64,000 bases of DNA from the NCBI GenBank assembly GCA_945957605.1, contig CAMFLR010000011.1, positions 213,516 through 277,515 of the forward strand. Direction: 5' to 3'. How positions within the stretch are numbered: position 1 is the stretch's first letter; each line of letters starts with the position of its first letter. Source of the stretch: an uncultured Isosphaeraceae bacterium (GTDB lineage: Bacteria; Planctomycetota; Planctomycetia; Isosphaerales; Isosphaeraceae). Made by a program: the position numbers and the translations under genes. This document shows, one piece after another, positions 61,767 to 64,000 of the stretch. Below the pieces are notes generated by a model that saw only the letters and a program-made list of their open reading frames with translations, ran no database searches and had not been told where the DNA came from.

Positions 61767-61797
61767 ACGTCGCCGGGATGTTGATTCCCGGCGACGT
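61767..61797 (-). terminator. intrinsic terminator after the metalloprotease gene
   Basis: ACGTCGCCGGG (61767-61777) pairs perfectly with CCCGGCGACGT (61787-61797) around a 9-nt loop. On the minus strand a T-run follows (complement of 61763-61767). It sits 43 nt after the stop of the metalloprotease gene. Confidence 0.92.
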
Positions 61798-61839
61798 CGA
61801 GTTGAAGGCGAACATCATTCAAGCACGTAAAAACATCGA

Positions 61840-63150
61840 CTAGTGATGCTTTTTAACGTGCCCGTGCCCATGTCCCTGATTCACCGGCCCACGGGGATGC
61901 GAATGAGAAACACGCGGGTGAACCTTGCCGATCGAGAGGCTATCGCCCCAGCCGGTGATATCGCCCACGGTCGTCTGCTCGGGGACGTAGATCGTCCGGC
62001 CCGGAGGTCCCCAGCCCGGCGCAGAACCAATCGAGCCGGCGGCCTGGTCGGCCGTCGCAGCGACAATCGTGTTCGGCGGATCAATTGGAGCTTGCGTCTG
62101 CGTGCCGAAATTCAACTGCAGGCCATAGCCGCCTGCACCGGTCGGACCCGCACCCGCGGCCATCGCCTTGATGTAGTACGTCTGGCCGGGCGAAATGCCG
62201 CCGAGCGAGAACGAAACCGTCGCGCCATAGGCGCTGGTAACGTATGCGTAACCCAGGCTTGTGCCAGCTGAGTTGTAGACCTGGATGCGCGGGCTCAGTT
62301 CGCTCAGATTCGTCGACTGCATCGTGAACGTCGCGGTGCTGGCCGAGTACGACGGAACGACAACCTTGAACCAGTTGGCGGTCGACGCGTTCACGATATT
62401 GAGGCTATCCAACTCGGCCTGACCGGTGCTGGAATCGATCATCGACGAAATGTCGGGCGCGTTCGCCATCGTCGTGTTGTGATACGTCTGCGTCCACGCG
62501 TCTGGCTGACGTGCCGTGTAGATCGCAACGGCACCATTGATGTCGTCGGCAACAAGCGCCGACTTCGTCGTCGTGTAGTTCGCGTACATCTCGGCGCTGG
62601 TAATCAGCGAGTGACCCATGCCGAGTGCGTGGCCGAACTCGTGGACCGCGACCGTCAGCAGGTCGTAGCCAGTCCCCTTCGTCCAGTTGATATTCTTGTT
62701 GAACACGATATCGCCGGCATTCGAACCGCCGTTAAGCGCGGGCGGCAGCATCGTGGTCGCAAGCACATTCGAAGCGAGCGAGATCGCGCTGATGCGGATA
62801 TCGCCCATGTTCGGATCGCCCTGCTGATAGGTCCCCGAGCCCATCGCCGCGCCGTTGTCCGAAACCTGGACGAGGTTGACGTTGGCGACGGCCTCCCAGA
62901 TCGCTGCGGCCTGATTGAAGACGGCCTGCCAGCCCGAATACTGCGAATTCAACGTCGAATACAACGCGCTCGACGAGCCACCGATGTTAGTGCCGTCGGG
63001 CACGAGGCTAAATGTGACTCGCTCCGGGTGTGACCAGAGGCCGCCGGTCGTCGAATAGAGCAGTTTGCGATCTTCGAGACCTTCCAGTCGTGGCTTTGAC
63101 TTCCGGGCAAGTCGATCCCGTGAGTTATGACCTACGTCGTCCCTTCTCAT
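61840..63150 (-). CDS. matrixin-type zinc metalloprotease, secreted
   Basis: The 436-residue protein has the metzincin zinc site HEFGHALGMGHS (His170, Glu171, His174, His180) and a Met-turn candidate SAEMYA (Met188), so it belongs to family M10 (matrixin). The N-terminus has the LEPR-XLL-like motif PRLEGLEDRKLLYSTTGG instead of a standard signal peptide; no obvious pro-domain cysteine switch is seen. After the catalytic domain a PPC-like beta region follows (QAELDSLNIVNASTANWFKV, GISPGQTYYIKAM). The C-terminus is His-rich (HSHPRGPVNQGHGHGHVKKH), which may bind metal. It should degrade proteins outside the cell. Confidence 0.88.
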   Translation of the reverse strand: MRRDDVGHNSRDRLARKSKPRLEGLEDRKLLYSTTGGLWSHPERVTFSLVPDGTNIGGSSSALYSTLNSQYSGWQAVFNQAAAIWEAVANVNLVQVSDNGAAMGSGTYQQGDPNMGDIRISAISLASNVLATTMLPPALNGGSNAGDIVFNKNINWTKGTGYDLLTVAVHEFGHALGMGHSLITSAEMYANYTTTKSALVADDINGAVAIYTARQPDAWTQTYHNTTMANAPDISSMIDSSTGQAELDSLNIVNASTANWFKVVVPSYSASTATFTMQSTNLSELSPRIQVYNSAGTSLGYAYVTSAYGATVSFSLGGISPGQTYYIKAMAAGAGPTGAGGYGLQLNFGTQTQAPIDPPNTIVAATADQAAGSIGSAPGWGPPGRTIYVPEQTTVGDITGWGDSLSIGKVHPRVSHSHPRGPVNQGHGHGHVKKHH

Positions 63151-63757
63151 GGTGCTTCCTTCTGGGTGCGAGCCGATTGCCAGGGCGCAAACTACGCGTC
63201 TTGGGCAGCGAGTCCCGTGTGCGCAAGTACTCCGTGATCCTGCTCGTGGATCACAGACCCGAATGGGGAAGGTCCGGACGTTGACCCCATCAGGTCAAAT
63301 GTAGGACGCAATTTCGGCCCGCGACAGCACGCCGGCGCAGTTTTGGCGCAGAGACCAGGAAGAAGTGTGACCCAATTTCAACAAAGTGACTTCTGCGATG
63401 CGTTCTGTAGGAATCTAGTATCGTTTTTGCATTTGTGGCGCGGATTTTAGACTTACTTCCCAAATAGGGAGTATCTTGCCCAAATCAAACCCATCAGCTC
63501 CACCCTGAATCCGCAGAATGCCAAAACGAACGATTCGCGGGAAAACCGTCTCGACAGGAAATAGCCCTACAGCTTGTGCAAACACTCAATTCAAGGAACA
63601 TGTGATTTCTTTGAGATCGCCTGAATCTCGATGACGGATCGGTGTCATCCTCACCAAAAAAACTTTGAGAATTTTTCCGGAAAAAAGCATAGCTCACGAA
63701 ATCGTAATTGACTGCATGAAAACATGTGCGAAGAAAGAATTTGCGTCATTTTCACAA
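63151..63757. other. long AT-richer intergenic region
   Basis: This region lies upstream of the metalloprotease gene and downstream of the gene at the right edge. Short ORFs here have no domain or good ribosome site. It must contain the metalloprotease promoter, but I see no clear hexamers. The base composition is visibly less GC-rich than the genes. Confidence 0.5.
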
Positions 63758-63768
63758 AATGCCAAAAC

Positions 63769-63793
63769 GGCACCCTTCGCGAAGAAGGATGCC
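63769..63793 (-). terminator. intrinsic terminator of the repeat-protein gene
   Basis: GGCACCCTTC and GAAGGATGCC pair with one mismatch around a 5-nt loop. On the minus strand TTTT follows directly (63764-63767). It lies 65 nt after the stop of the partial gene at the right edge. Confidence 0.8.
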
Positions 63794-63857
63794 GCTTGGT
63801 GTTCCAACCGAGCTCGTAAGAGCGAGTCCTGCGAGCCCGGTTTGGCGGGTTAACTGC

Positions 63858-64000
63858 TTAGTAGCTCTGCGGGGCAGCCTTGGCGGGAGCCTGCGGAGCC
63901 GGCACAACCTTAGCCGGAGCCTGGGGAGCCGGGGCAACCTTCGCCGGAGCTTGGGGAGCCGGAGCAACCTTGGCCGGAGCCTGGGGAGCCGGGGCAACCT
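63858..64000 (-). CDS. 3' end of a gene for a KVAPAPQAPA repeat protein (partial)
   Basis: Read on the minus strand, the window ends in a frame that gives repeated KVAPAPQAPA units (about four and a half visible), changing to KVVPAPQAPA and KAAPQSY before a TAA at 63858-63860. The DNA repeats every 30 bases. Pro/Ala/Lys-rich tails of this kind are seen in planctomycete secreted or wall-associated proteins, but the N-terminal part is outside the window, so no function can be given. The terminator at 63769 supports a real gene end. The opposite +1 frames are shadows. Confidence 0.75.
   Translation of the reverse strand, partial: VAPAPQAPAKVAPAPQAPAKVAPAPQAPAKVVPAPQAPAKAAPQSY

Noticed and set aside
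63494..63697. 67-codon minus-strand frame in the right-hand intergenic region
   Set aside because: It has no ribosome site, no domain and an odd composition; it is likely chance.

Overview
The window most likely comes from a planctomycete, probably Isosphaerales/Isosphaeraceae. The evidence is gene content: a PEP-CTERM protein, a DUF1559 pseudopilin-like protein with an H-X9-DG tail, a DUF1501 protein with a Tat-like signal, a planctomycete-type CxxCH haem-binding protein, a sigma factor paired with a TPR kinase, three proteins with an N-terminal 'LExRxLLS'-like motif, and many large secreted TPR proteins. The DNA is GC-rich, so long antisense shadow ORFs are common. I saw no rRNA, convincing tRNA, CRISPR array, IS element or prophage. 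The genus assignment is inference.

Layout: 1-2.3 kb is a minus-strand overlapping cluster (LarA-like protein, SAM methyltransferase, HAD phosphatase running off the left edge). A PEP-CTERM protein and a DedA membrane protein follow. From 4.8 to 13.6 kb lies a tandem family of exported SH3-like/TPR proteins: three full copies of about 850 aa plus one truncated copy, with a fragment of the dedA 5' end at the break. Next are a secreted haem-binding CxxCH protein, an oxidoreductase-like membrane protein, ribF, a glycosyltransferase, a small secreted protein, a secreted PHP-domain protein and a TetR regulator.

From 25.1 to 33.5 kb a minus-strand operon encodes a two-component system and a three-part heavy-metal RND efflux pump (order: regulator, kinase, adaptor, pump, outer-membrane factor). 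From 33.6 to 39.4 kb, also minus strand, lie a DUF1559 protein, modA, two uncharacterised genes, modB, modC and an RMD1/DUF155-like membrane protein. From 39.5 to 47.4 kb the plus strand carries a membrane P-loop ATPase, an SGNH hydrolase, a pseudouridine synthase, a KDPG aldolase, two exported proteins and a Xer recombinase.

From 47.4 to 55.9 kb the region is regulatory: an ECF-like sigma factor followed by a Ser/Thr kinase with TPRs, small unknowns, an XRE-type protein, a zinc-ribbon membrane protein, and a CarH/LitR-like B12-domain regulator just upstream of a second sigma-70 factor. pyrE and a possible nuclease-fold protein follow. The right end is a surface/secretion region: DUF1501 protein, a large Ig-like/PPC surface protein, a matrixin-type metalloprotease, and the 3' end of a gene encoding a KVAPAPQAPA repeat protein.

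Strongest leads: (1) the SH3-TPR tandem array with a dedA fragment at a recombination junction; (2) the CarH/LitR-like regulator that keeps the W-x9-EH signature but has lost the cobalt-ligand histidine, upstream of a sigma factor; (3) two genes whose Shine-Dalgarno sequences lie in the 3' arm of strong hairpins.
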